Shown one piece after another: positions 5,771 to 5,775 of a DNA stretch of 5,775 bases; the stretch's first letter is position 1, and each line of letters starts with the position of its first letter. The position numbers and the translations under genes are program-made. This stretch comes from Lysobacterales bacterium. Its GTDB lineage: Bacteria > Pseudomonadota > Gammaproteobacteria > Xanthomonadales > SZUA-36. The notes under the pieces were generated by a model. That model was not told where the DNA came from. It worked only from the letters and a program-made list of their open reading frames with translations, and made no database searches. The DNA is taken from positions 1 through 5,775 of the forward strand of contig JAKITM010000127.1 in NCBI GenBank assembly GCA_021648045.1, written 5' to 3'.

Positions 5771-5775
5771 TAAGG

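Noticed and set aside
1..5775. Search by eye for CRISPR arrays, insertion sequences, attachment sites or phage genes
   Set aside because: I saw no repeated spaced units, transposase-like or integrase-like frames, or duplicated tRNA 3' ends. All coding space is filled by core genes.

Overview
The window carries a conserved gammaproteobacterial housekeeping neighbourhood built around a divergent intergenic region at 3031-3151. On the minus strand lie hemA, prfA and a secreted histidine phosphatase. On the plus strand lie a TPR outer-membrane lipoprotein gene (LbcA-like), lolB and a tRNA-Gln(UUG) gene. The gene order matches the Pseudomonas-type block prmC-prfA-hemA / TPR-lolB-ispE-tRNAGln-prs. 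With the sequence character of the proteins and a base composition near 50% GC (judged by eye), this points to a free-living, probably aquatic gammaproteobacterium. I cannot name a genus, and an assignment to Cellvibrionales-like bacteria would only be a guess.

Layout. Bases 1-149 hold no supportable gene, only two short inverted repeats downstream of the minus-strand operon. Bases 150-3030 are a tight minus-strand operon: hemA (glutamyl-tRNA reductase, first committed step of C5 tetrapyrrole synthesis), then prfA (release factor 1) in a 4-nt ATGA overlap, then a signal-peptide-bearing RHAEK-type histidine phosphatase two bases after the prfA stop. Bases 3031-3151 hold the divergent control region, with an imperfect inverted repeat and a good ribosome binding site for the plus-strand gene. 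Bases 3152-5619 encode the TPR lipoprotein and LolB, joined by a TTGA stop/start overlap. Bases 5620-5674 contain a clear sigma70-type promoter for the tRNA-Gln gene at 5675-5751.

How the genes work together. HemA consumes glutamyl-tRNA for heme and siroheme synthesis. RF1 terminates at UAA and UAG. LolB accepts lipoproteins from LolA and inserts them into the outer membrane, and the TPR protein encoded just before it is itself a predicted outer-membrane lipoprotein, so it should be a LolB client.

The window is mostly ordinary core genome and I see no new defence, mobile or biosynthetic system. Two departures from the usual order deserve attention. ispE, normally between lolB and tRNA-Gln/prs, is absent from that position. 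prmC, normally right after prfA, is replaced by the secreted histidine phosphatase.
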